Part shown: one piece after another, positions 1 to 11,100 of the stretch | Numbering within the stretch: the first letter of the stretch is position 1 | How the letters are laid out: the number at the start of each line of letters is the position of its first letter | DNA from: Anticarsia gemmatalis | Taxonomy: Eukaryota > Arthropoda > Insecta > Lepidoptera > Erebidae | DNA length: 64,000 nt | Direction: 5' to 3' | Assembly: GCF_050436995.1 (NCBI RefSeq) | Contig: NC_134747.1 | Location: 937,501-1,001,500 of the forward strand | Notes under the pieces: model-generated | Database searches by the model: none | What the model saw: only the letters and a program-made list of their open reading frames with translations | What the model was told of the DNA's origin: nothing | Program-made: the position numbers and the translations under genes

Positions 1-176
1 GATCGGGGAAAAAGTCTTTTCGCATTATAGTATGTATAAACTTGTAATAAAATATTTTCTCCACACTAAAAAGGTCGATATTTGGGTTCCGCACGAGCTC
101 ACTGAAAGTAACCTAATGAACCGTGTTTTACTACGTGATTACAAGTTTATACATACTATAATGCGAAAAGACCTAA
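1..176 (-). mobile_element. Mariner-type MITE, left end at window edge, damaged
   Basis: The first bases GATCGGGGAAAAAGTCTTTT and the inverse ATGCGAAAAGACCTAA at 161-176 are the ends of the same MITE as at 1875-2088 and 28584-28797. The right end lacks part of the A/T run and the central part is in the opposite orientation. The short open frame here is repeat sequence. Confidence 0.75.
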
Positions 177-1425
177 TATGTAATATCACGTCTGTTATAC
201 TCGAAAGTTTAGGCAGAATTGTATGGAATACACATAAATTATATTATTGGTAAGAGGGGAGAGTTGAGTTTGGGGAACTAGCTACGATGTTCTTTTTCCT
301 TTTTCTTCACATTCATACATCTAGTCTTTAAGGACCGTTATTATCTACCTATATTGTCTACCTATTTTTGAAGGGCACAAGGGCCTACCTTATGGTCTTT
401 ATATCTTTAAGGGGGATTTCTTTTAGGCTTCCGATTGGGTAAGTATACCAAACAGAAGTTTATTATTAAAAAATATAGTTCTAAAAATTTGCTTTTATCT
501 TAGTATCTGTATAAAAAATGCATATCAATTTAGAACAGCAAAAAGTCCCCGTTATTGTTTTTCCTGTTATACATTAATTTGCAATTTGATACAAATTATT
601 GTTATAAAAATAAAATTACTATCCCCCACGTCACAGCAGACGGTCATTGATAAGATTAAATGCGTATCGTTTGACATTTGCGTATCTAAATAACACATTT
701 TTTATGCACCTGTTGCTTTTTGTGCCTTATATTCAGACGGATGCCAGAAAATGGCAAAATTAGACTTGATGAGTAGACTTGCTATGCTTGACATGGGGCA
801 TCGAGGTAATACGATTGGCAAATGCTGACTTTATGATCTCCGAAATAAAGGCTTCTATTGGTATACGATAGACAGTTCAGTCGAGCCAAATTCGAGGCCG
901 ATGACGTCATTGTCTGTTGGTATTTGTAGGTCCATCACGACAGGAAATGACACAGAACTGAAAAATCTGAAAAGAGTGAAAGAAAGAGCATGTCTTTGCT
1001 TAGCAGTGGCACATTTTATTCTGCTATAGGAACTTTAATTCTTTGAATTTTTTATTCGTAGGCTATAAATCCTCCTATGTTTACAATATTGAACTGTTAA
1101 TCAGTCTTTGTAGGTATCATATCGATATGTAAGTCCAGTAATAAAAACCAAGATTAAGTTTTAAAAATCATTCATGAAATACACGATTTGAATGAGTGAT
1201 ATCATAATAAGATTAACGACTTTGTTGCTCAAAAACAACAAACGGAAACGATGATTTGGGCGTTTCCTACGACGCAGTTTTTGCACACTATTGTATGGAT
1301 TTCGTATCAAGTATTTGGCATTTAAAATTACATACAGCCAGAGACCAAAGAACGCCTTTTGATATGACACACTTGTCTTTCAAAATGACATGAATATTGT
1401 TGGTTGTTTCAAAATACTCTAGTTT
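177..1425. other. Non-coding, no recognised content
   Basis: AT-rich with short stop-rich frames on both strands. At 1340-1375 a fragment of the 'GCCAGAGACCAAAGAACGCC' dispersed family is seen on the plus strand. Nothing else recognised. Confidence 0.5.
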
Positions 1426-1558
1426 GATATTCTACTCAGTACAATCGAGAAACAGGCAACTGTCGATTAAAATTACATTAGAATTTCTGTTGCTGATAAG
1501 TTTTTTATACAAAATTTCTCGATAGCTACTCTGTTTCGATAGTCGATAGTAGAATATC
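1426..1558. mobile_element. Small MITE with 11-bp inverted ends
   Basis: GATATTCTACT (1426-1436) is matched by AGTAGAATATC (1548-1558). The interior has repeated TCGATAG/CTATCGA motifs. Related TCGATAG-rich pieces occur at 9530-9660 (laminin intron) and 31683-31750. Confidence 0.6.
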
Positions 1559-1741
1559 CTCACTGATTTATATCTCGATAGTTGACTCGATAGTGAAATT
1601 CTTGTAATATGTAGTTATACATCCACATATGTTTATGTTACATTATAATTTGCAATCTTATCTCACGATAGCAAAGCAACCTTTGGTGCGGCCAGTCTAT
1701 AGATGGGCTTGCGTGATACTTAAACTGAGAATTCGCGTGTT

Positions 1742-2160
1742 TTACTAAGAATTGCTATTGTGTCGCGGGGACTTTTATAAGCACATATATTAGCACATAT
1801 TATAAGCAAATCGGACTCAAAGTAAAACCAGACCCGAAACTACTTTTAGAAATTATGTGTGGATTGCACAAATATTAAGTTGGGGAAAAAGTCTTTTCGC
1901 ATTATAGTATGTATGAACTTGTAATAAAATCTCTCTGGCTTCAAGAATCACAAATGAGTACACGGTTCATTAGGTTTATTTCAGTGAGCTCGTGAGGTAC
2001 CCAAATATCGAGCTTTTTTGTGCAGAGAAAAGATTTTATTACAAGTTCATACATACTGTAATGCGAAAAGACTTTTTCCTCAACCTAATAATTATTGAAC
2101 CCAAAACCTCCTGATGCAATGGTAGCCGCGTGGCGACAAACCACTGCACCACAAAGGCTA
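1742..2160 (-). repeat. tRNA-like SINE (CCATTGCGT family), split by a MITE
   Basis: On the minus strand it reads GCCTTTGTGGTGCAGTGGTT (A-box-like), then CCATTGCATCAGGAGGTTTT, then GGGTTCAATA (B-box-like), interrupted by the MITE, then the SINE body. It is homologous to 19327-19556 and 13010-13232. Confidence 0.8.
1875..2088 (+). mobile_element. Mariner-type MITE, 214 bp, inserted in a SINE
   Basis: Starts TTAAGTTGGGGAAAAAGTCT and ends with the inverted form. The arms are about 55 bp and TA flanks each side. It splits a minus-strand tRNA-like SINE into 1742-1874 and 2089-2160. The length is identical to the copy at 28584-28797. Confidence 0.9.
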
Positions 2161-3096
2161 TCGAACAGGCAAAAGATTCTTTTACATGGTGTCGTCTCTA
2201 TTTGGACCCTAAAGGTCATTGACTTTCATTTCTCCACCCTGTTAATTGGAAAGCCATAACTTAACCTTCAGCAGTGTTAATAAGCCTTTCTTTTATGGTG
2301 TCTGATAATTTTGGAGTCACGAGTGTTAATCAATACGTTTTTAAATGAAAGTGGTGTTTGATGTTTTTATTATAGAAGTAGCACTATGGTCACGTCTTTT
2401 ACCTTTAGGATATAAGTAATGAGTACGAAACATACACACTTTAAATGGCTTTGTTCAGATTATAGTAATTCTACTCCACAATTTTTAACCGACTTAAAAA
2501 ATGGAAGAGGTTTTCAAGTCGTCTGTACATTTCTTTTATATTGTTAGCTTGTATTAGAGGGTGCCCAATCATATAGTACAATTCAAACTTTTTAAATTCT
2601 TGTAATTACCCGACGACAGACCTTTGGAAAACACTTTGTCTGAGCCAGGAATTCGTGATCGTCAGCATAACGGAACGCCGTTTAAACTTTTGATACGTAT
2701 ATAAGGTCAAGTCATTTTTTCTGTGATTATCAACGTAAAATGTAGTTGTTAAATATACATTAGGTATAGCATAGATAAGTATAGCATTAAAATTGAATCG
2801 TTTTTTCTTTTACAATTACTTTAATTCTTTGTATTTGAATAAAGATAAATTTTGTTAAACATGCCAGAATATTTGTAGCTGTTGCAAATAATTTTACTTA
2901 TAAACAATGCAATTTCCGTTTTGATAAAATGAATGATTAAAACGAGATCTAAAGTGTGTACGATAGCAGTAATTACTTATAATTAAGTGTTTAAATGTTA
3001 TTGATTAATAATTAAGGCATACATCGCCCATACATACATCTGAATGTACTTTTTTTGTATGTAAAATGTATGAAATCACTGGCTACCAGTAAGCTA
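2161..3096. other. Non-coding, minor repeat debris
   Basis: AT-rich. 2487-2530 carries the lepidopteran 'AACCGACTTAAAAAATGGA' motif typical of a dispersed retro-element tail. No gene signal. Confidence 0.5.
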
Positions 3097-3706
3097 CTTC
3101 TTCTTATCGTATGGTTAGTGGTCAACCTAGTGTCAAAGTTGTTCAAGCCCCCCGGAGGCCTTTGACGTGGCTTAACGACTGTTACATTAATTGACAACAA
3201 CCGGGACCGACTTATTACGTGCCCTCCTAAGCACGGAGACGCCCAGTTCAAATGCCACTATGCGGTCACCCATCTGTGGAATGACCGCGCTAAGGTTTGC
3301 TTAACACACAGGTTTCGTTAGAAGCGGAGTGATGTCGATGTGGTCGAAAGTTACTTGCATTAAGAGTCCAGTACAACAATGGATACAGGGTGCTGTTGGA
3401 GCTGCCCCGATTCTGTAGTGCCTCCAACGTGTTTGTAGAAGCTAGAAGAGTTGATGGTTTCCATGCCATTATTTGGAAAAGGGTCGCCTCCTTATTAAGG
3501 AGAGTGCGGGACAGCACCAATAGCATCCTGAAGGTCATTGCTGAAAGCGTTAGCTAGCTTATGAAAGCGTTCATGCGTGTGTTAGTCAGATAGTTCCGTA
3601 ACTACCTAGATTAAGTTTATCTTTTACCACTGTACTTTTAATTTTTATGGACATGGTCTGAAATAAATATTTTTTTTTGTTTACCGACCGGTGAGCGCTG
3701 GCTCCC
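3097..3706 (-). repeat. 5S rRNA-like SINE, interrupted by a LINE 3' end
   Basis: 3097-3311 and 3679-3706 are the two parts of one SINE; the minus strand carries the 5S-like block. Between them lies a LINE fragment. The plus strand begins TTATCGTATGGTTAGTGGTC and ends TTTACCGACCGGTGAGCGC, as in at least ten other copies in the window. Confidence 0.85.
3312..3678 (+). mobile_element. LINE 3' end (CR1/jockey-like), 5'-truncated
   Basis: One frame gives the C-terminal tail of a non-LTR reverse transcriptase ('YNNGYRVLLELPRFCSASNV', then 'FHAIIWKRVASLLRRVRDST', stop near 3555). About 100 bp of 3' UTR ending AAATAAATATTTTTTTT follows. It has an upstream in-frame stop, so it is a dead fragment. Insertion inside a SINE fits target-primed integration. 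Confidence 0.75.
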
Positions 3707-3738
3707 ATGGAAAAAATCTCGCCTTTTTTCCATGGGAG
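3702..3738. other. Perfect 15-bp stem-loop
   Basis: CTCCCATGGAAAAAA (3702-3716), a 7-nt loop, then its exact complement (3724-3738). It abuts the end of the 5S-like SINE and may belong to a repeat tail. Confidence 0.8.
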
Positions 3739-4598
3739 TAGACAGAGACTAATTAATATTTAATAAATTAGTATTGAATAAATGCTAGTAAGTGGCAGCT
3801 AACTTTTTCGGTAGCATAAGACCTTTTTCTAGTTATTCAGGGATCCTAGAATTTGTACTTGATATCTAAGGCGCCCGCAATCTGAAATATGAAACGCAAG
3901 TCTATATTAATGGCTATGAAAAAAAATATAATTTAAGTGTCGTTACGTAATTTACATACTGAAATCGCGTAAATCTCAACGATATTATTATTTATCTTCA
4001 TAATTACAAGATTATAATATTATTAGAATTAAATAATCGCGTAATTATCTGTGAAACATAGGTATTTGATTAGATTGAGTTGGACAGTGACCGAGAACTT
4101 AAGCAAGGCGAAATTTAATCATAGAGTTTTCTGTTTCTATGGAAGATATTCCAGTATTATCAAACTATGATACCTGTAATATCATTTAAAAAGATTTTTA
4201 TCATCCCCAACCGATAGTAATGAAGATACTTTAGGTTCAAATTAAAGCATTATAAATTCAAAACCAAACCTGAAATAATAGCCAGTAATAAGTGTCACAC
4301 AAGAATCAATATGTATAAAATTCTTCTGACTGATGGACAACGCATAGCCGGAACTACTGAACGTAGAAATATTGGCATTAATGTTCCTTAGGGAGCTTAG
4401 AGAAGCACTAAGCTAGGATTTTTGAAGGGGGTGAAATCTCACGCGAGCAATGTCGCGGGGGAAATGCTAGTTATATTATAAGAAATTTACAGCGCCTTTA
4501 CAGGGTTCATGTTGATACTATCACCTTACTGCAACACCTTTATGTAACTCAGGCGCAATCAAAAATTGAATTTGAATTAGTTTTTTTTCTCTCTTCAA
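3739..4598. other. Non-coding, retro-element tail fragment
   Basis: AT-rich. 4390-4470 resembles a dispersed lepidopteran tail (GGGGGTGAAATCTCACGCG ... GGGAAATGCTAGTTATATTA). I looked here for the missing upstream LN exon and found none. Confidence 0.5.
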
Positions 4599-4875
4599 AC
4601 TGCACATTTGGTGCAGTGGTTACAGTGGTCACCTCGCCGCAATAACCGTAGCGCTGTGTTTGTTGGGTTCGAATCCCACCCGGAACAAATATTTGTGTGA
4701 TGAGCAGGAGTATCCTTATCGTTCTGGACCTGTTTTTTAATAAATCTATACAAGTATGTATGTATTTAGAAGTATTTCAGTTATTGGTAACCACAGGACA
4801 AGCTCTGCTTAGTTTGGGATCAAATGACCGTGTGAGTTGTCCAGTGATATATATTCTTTTTTTTTTCTTTTACAG
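4599..4875 (+). repeat. tRNA-like SINE running into the laminin splice acceptor
   Basis: Head with A-box-like TGGTGCAGTGGT and B-box-like GGGTTCGAATCCC, then the family body (GTGTGATGAGCA, TAAGTATGTATTTAGAAG, CAAGCTCTGCTTAGTTTGG, GTGTGAGTTGTCC). Homologous to 24890-25166 and 27966-28195. The T-rich tail merges with the polypyrimidine tract of the exon at 4876. Confidence 0.88.
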
Positions 4876-5139
4876 AGAATGGAGCTTCTCCACGTAATAA
4901 TAAAGTCTGGTCCATCGCCTCGCCCCCTGGCATGGTCACTAGAAGTCTCCTCATCAGAGTCCGGCGAGGACTGGCGGATGATCAGGGCGTTTGGCGACAG
5001 AGACCATTGCCGCAAGCTCTGGGACCTGAGGCCGGAGCGCAGGCGGCGGAAGGCCAGGGGCGCGAAGAGAACCAACCGAGCTGATAAACCTGCCTGTTCT
5101 ACGCAATTTGTTAGTCCTAGGCCTTTGGAGAATGGGGAG
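4876..5139 (+). CDS. wb: Laminin exon a: middle of the LN domain
   Basis: Encodes 88 residues, phase 0 in and out. The acceptor is a long T tract ending TTTTACAG and the donor is GAG|GTAAGA. Residues read MELLHVIIKSGPSPRPLAWS, which matches the LN core pattern (FQVAYVIIKxxNSPRPGxWxLE). Next come 'DW', 'DRDHC' and a C-terminal 'PACSTQF...PLENGE' matching the LN 'C.T..S...PLE.GE' segment. A basic run (PERRRRKARGAKR) lies in the loop where other alpha chains have a shorter stretch. The first ~110 residues of LN should be on upstream exons that I could not find in 1-4875. An acceptor two bases downstream (after ACAGAG) is possible but would break the frame unless the upstream phase differs. Confidence 0.85.
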
Positions 5140-8100
5140 GTAAGATATATAAGAGAAGGAAGAGGTGTATTTGATAGATAGTATTCCTTTACGGATTTTG
5201 TGACTCACAATGCAACTTTATCACTCAGATTCGAGAGTTTGACAAAGTTTTTTTGAGCTTTTAGGTACTCCTTAGCTGTTGAAATTTTCTTAATTTAATG
5301 TGACCCAGAATTTGAATTTGTAGCTAAAAAATAAGTTTGCCCTCATAAACATGGAACTAAAATTATAAAAATCACTATAAAAACTAGAGTTCAATTTAAA
5401 ATTACCAGCCAAGATAAAGCAAACTTACAGCTGCAGTATTGCAAAAATAGTTAGTTCACTCAACATCCTTATTTTTACCTGTACCAACATAACGATAGAT
5501 CCTTCCATCACTATTTCAGATGCACGTAGGCATAGGAGAAGGCGTGTCAGCGCGGCGCGTGCGCATCTCGTTCCGCGCCGCGCACCCAGCGCCACCTAGG
5601 CAACAGTACTACACAGTGCGAGCTCTCACGCTTGCCGCTAGATGTCTCTGTCACGGACATGCTGAGAAATGTCATGTTGATGCTGAGGTAAGAAAATATA
5701 TTTTACCGCGGGTGGTGATACACGTGGTTGAAAAAGGGGCTTTGTAGCTAAAGAAATGTTAAAGATTTTAAGTGATGTAAATTGCACGATGAACGTAACA
5801 GAAAATATGAACTTATTTTATTGACGTCTGTATGACTCTATACCGACTACCGAGTCATCTAACAAATGTAGGTATTTTATTATTTTTATATATACGTACA
5901 TAATAAGCCATGGTCTTAATGTTAGTGTCATTATTTTTATAAAAGAATAATAATATATTTACCGAGTAATAATATCAAAAATCAAATCATTTTATACCAA
6001 AGTAAGAGGAACAATTAACCTTCAAATCGCTTTCCTGTAAAATTATTATATTGTCAGATGACTAGTAGGTATCGATTTGTTCGTAGCGTGAAATTATAAA
6101 GTTATAGTTCCAACATACATAACGCACAAATCCTACTTTTTTAAAAATAATATGAACTCCAGGGTGCAAAATGCGACTGTCTCCACGGCACCTGCGGCTC
6201 TCACTGCCACCGCTGCTGCTCCGGCGGACCTTGGGCCCCTCACCAGCCGTGTGAGGAGGACCGGGCTGAGTGCTCCTGCGGGGAGAGGGGAGCCTGCTCC
6301 TATGATGATACGGGAACTATACTGTGCGTTAATTGTACGGTGAGTGTTCAGTTATTCATAAGTATTTTTATTATTGAGGAGAACTAGCGGCCCGCTCTGG
6401 TTTCGCACGATTAAAAAAATAATTTCCAAAAAACGTTAAAATTTTTATACATGAACCCACCACTTAAATCATTTTATCTTTTAAAAATATATTTGAACGA
6501 ACGGCATTTTTAATTTTTAACGAAAATTAATGTACTTATCTTCTGATCAATGGTATTCCGCTTGTGTCTAAAAACGCTAACGTTCAACTTGTTCCGAATC
6601 AGTCGACTCTGATAAGTGTGTCTAAAACCTTAAACCTCACGACGCCATTAGTCGTAAGTAGTCACATAACGTTAGGCGTCGGCAGTGTAAAGGTAAAATT
6701 GGAGTAAGACTATGTACCCCCGGTTTTTATGGTACATTTAGCGGTAGTTTATATATTCAATATCGTTTAATCTCACATAAAAAAACGCTATTGAATAAAT
6801 AAGATAGCGTTTAATGTGAAACCGGGCATTAGAGTAGTAAACTTGAAAATTGTTGAAGAAATAATAGTTATTTGTTGTTTACAGGAAAATCGAGCTGGTC
6901 CTCTATGTGATAAATGTCTATTCGGGTACTACAACAGTCTGCCGGATGGACCTTGTGTGCCTTGTGACTGCGATCCTCAAGGATCTGACGGTAAGTAAAA
7001 AAAATATTAATCAATCGATCCTAGCTAAATATCCCGTTTTTCGCTTCAATTTTAGGTTAAAATCACGCGTGTGCGCTATTTGTTCTATATAGAATTTAAC
7101 TCGAAAATTTAAAATTGCTGCTAAAACACAGAAAATGTAATGGTAAAATATTATATTCATCGATAATTTCGTATACAAAAATTGTTGAGACCAAGTGAGG
7201 GTAGGCGTAGAAAACTCGCGCTACTAAGAGGTGACGCTTAGCCACTAACTACCTACATCAATGCATTTGCGATTAACATCGATTAAGTTATGTCACACCT
7301 ACCTACAAAACTTTTCTTCTTTAATTTAATTATACATATAATTGAATACGGGACGTAACGCGAACACGCATTTTACCTTAAAATGCCTAACGTTTCGGCG
7401 CAGGTTGCACTCGCCGTTTAAGGTAAAATGCGTGTTCGCGTTAGTTCCCGTATTCAATTATGTATACATTAAACATGCAACGCGAGAGTTTAAAAACTTT
7501 TCCTCCTTACCCAGGATCCTGCACATGGAACAAAAAGCACCACCAGGTATCTTGCACCTGCCTCCCTGGATTCACTGGACATTTGTGCGACACCTGCGAG
7601 GACCCTGGAGCCGTGTACCCTCACTGCCAGGTCACTACGACGCCGGCGTGCAAGTGTGATCCGAGGGGAATAGTGGACTCAAGTAGAGTGTGTGATGACG
7701 TCTGTGAATGTAAGGTGAGGAAATTATCAGGAAATTTATGATTATTTGCGTGCATAATCCACATTTTTTTTTCTTTTTCATGCAATTTTAGTCGTCAAAC
7801 GCTCGCTAGTCGATAGTATAGTTTAGTTAAAAGTTGGTTTCTAGCTAAAAAAAATACATTAAAATATATTATACAATTTGCAAATCTAGAAAACTATCAT
7901 GATTTTTTATTCATCATTTAATTTTTATGCAAACTTATATGCAATGCCAGGTACTGAGTAATGGTATGCATAAGTAAACCAGGTTAACGAAAAACGTTTG
8001 TGGCTGTTCTTGTAAATTTTTGCGACAAGCTTTTTAATTATACTGAACCGTTGTCCGTTCCCGCCGATGTTTCGTGTTTCGTTAATATACAATTATTTTT

Positions 8101-11100
8101 GATACAAAATGGTCAGGTTTCTTTCATAATTTATAGGATAGACAGAAAGCACTCAAATTCAAACAATTATTTAAATATGTCGGCTTGTTCCAGGCTAACG
8201 TAGTGGGCGAGCGATGTGACGCATGCGCACCGGGACACTACGGGTTGAGTGAAGAGTTGGCAGTCGGCTGCAGGCCCTGCTACTGCTCCCATATCACTGA
8301 CTCCTGCAGCCTGGCCACTGCTGAGGAACTGGAGCCGCCTAGAGATGTAAGTTGTGAGAATACATGCGAATGCTATTATTTATTGATATTTATAGAAATT
8401 TCCCCTATTTTTCGTGTTGACGCTTATGGTTTTTAGACGAATGTTATTATGACACAATAAAGGAAAAAATTTAAGGTACTTACCATTGGTAGTTGTTTGA
8501 AACTTATAGCCATAATACAACTTTGATAGCGCACAATGAATGTGATGGTATCTGTGTATTTTTCTACCTAATTCAGCACTATGCCATTAGTTAAAAATCA
8601 TCTAGCTATTAAACTAAGGTATTTGAAACCGATTCACGGCCTATTCCCTTGTTTGGGAGGAGACCCTTGCCTAGCAGTGAGAAAGTAAGGGGTTTAAAAA
8701 CAATTGAAACCGTTGTGCACCGCATTTACGCGCTAAACCTTTATGTGCACGTTTATCCACGATCATTAGGGTTGCGTAATTGTGCACGAACGAAGAAACT
8801 TATTTAATATTCACGTTTGTTTCAGGTGATATTACCGCTCGGAGAAGCGTGGTTAATTGCAGACATTCAAGGCAATAACACGCTGGAACCGTCCGTCGAC
8901 GAGCAAGGAAAACCTTTCGTTATAGGATATGAGGTGACAGTTGTTTCTTATTGTATACAAAAAGCCTTTAACAATCTGAGTTAGTGTTTAAAAAACTTGA
9001 CGGTGTGTGACTACTTGTCATACATTGACTTGACATTTAACTTGACTAATACGACCGTAAGAGACAGTACACCCCCCTTCTTTTTGTATTGTATGATATT
9101 ATAATAGGTCGTATTCCTCTAGCTACCAACTTATTGGTTTTAATAACCTAACAGGGAGGGGTTTGGAAACACCTAGGCCTCCAAACTGTATTCGCTTCAG
9201 GACAATAAGTACTTAACTGTAAATAATTAACATTTTACCCCATGAAGCTTATTTCTTTTAATATTATTATAGTATATTTTGTCTTTTTCGAACTCTGACC
9301 TAAAACCCTATGCTTCAGGTAGAAGGTTGGGAGAACTTCTACTGGGTGTCGAACTCGTTGACCGGGGAGCAGCTGGCGGCGTACGGCGGCGAGGTCCGAG
9401 CCTCGCTGTACTGGGGCATCGTGAGGGGAGATACCGAGGGCAACCCGACCTTTGGACCCGATGTTATACTTATTGGGTCCGGTGAGTACAGAACGATAGT
9501 ATTATTTATATCTATCATAAAATGCGTACAGTAGCTCGATTCTCTCAACTATCGACTATCAACAACCGGTTAGCTATCTAGAAATTTTGTATGAAAATCT
9601 GATCATCAGGCGTCGTAGGAACTATTTTGGCAGTTAAACTTTCGATACTCGATGTTATGGTTGTATGTACAGACTCGCGCTATTGCTTCAGTGGTCTTGG
9701 TGGTAATGTATACAACTGTTAATCACAAGGTTTTGGGTTAGGTTTCTGATTCGTGCAAAGAGCCATTTGATTTTCAATTTAGTTAGAATGTTTTCAATAG
9801 CAACTCAGGGTTTGGGTATATGTATACTTAGTATTTGTAAGATGTATTGCCAATTGACTCGCATGCTTTCGTGTAGGCACAACATTATAAAGGGCGCAAG
9901 GTAGGTATATATTGCACACCTTAAAGAAAACTTTTGGTATATCTGATGATGTAAGTACATAGGAGTATACGTACAAGCGTGAACGTACGTATTAGTATAC
10001 GTGAACCTAAAATTATGATAAACAAATTAAAATGTTTATTTTTCTGTACAGATGGAACGAAACTAGCTTACTCAAACATAAGCCACGAGTCTCCCGGTCA
10101 GCTGCAGATCTCAGCGCCGCTGGTGGAGGGGAACTGGGTCATCATGGGCGAGGACATGGAGGTCGCCTCGAGGATACAGCTGATGGATGTACTCAGGGAT
10201 CTGAGGGGCGTGATGCTGAAGGCGCATTACCATTTGAATCAGGATGAGGTGAGTGGAATAAGACACTTATGTCTATTGTGATTTTTATATTTTTGTTTTC
10301 TTTTTGTTCAGAAGTTAAAGTTCATGATATTAGTTTAAATACTATTAGGTATTTTTGTGTGTGTACTGTAATAATGTCTTTTAATTTGATGTTCCTAAAT
10401 CATTTTGTTTTTAGTTTACTTGAGACACTTTAATATTGTATACTGTGAGCAACCCTAAAAAAAATATTTAAATTCGGATTGAGAACTTTATGGAATACGC
10501 ACTTGAGTAACGTCATAAAGGCTTGATTCCCATTTTATCTTAAGGGAATACCTTTTGCTTTGAGTTAGAAATAAGTTGTGTAATTTTAAAGTATGCTATT
10601 AAGCGTCTTTATGGTTGTAGGTTCGTCTGGAAGGCGTAGAGGTCCACGGGTCGAGCGCGCTAGTCCGCGAGGTGTGCGCGTGCGCGGGCGGGCACACGGG
10701 CGCGCACTGCCAGCGCTGCGCCTGGCACCACGCGCGCGTGGCGCGGGCACACGCCGCCACGCCGCGCTTCGAGTGCGTGCCATGCGCGTGTAATGGACAC
10801 GCAAGATGTGATACGGGTAAGTTGCTGTCTTTAGTTTAGTTTATTTAGTAAGAATGCACTACCGCATGCCCAATCCTTTCCTACTATGTGTATACTATGG
10901 GAACACGTAGACTGAGTGCAAATTACTCGATAATTAATCTATTTATTATTATTACCACCTTACATTAACAGTATTAAGTACACATGTAAAGTATAGGCAC
11001 ATTCAAGATTTACATTTGATCGGGTTACACATTTATCTTTTTATACGTACACGCGATTTCTATGTACTATGGGAATAAGCAAACGAGTAGATACGAGTTT

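Noticed and set aside
4599..4690. tRNA genes at 4599, 19327, 24890, 27966 and similar sites
   Set aside because: A- and B-box-like motifs are present, but the sequences do not fold as tRNAs and are followed by conserved SINE bodies in several copies.
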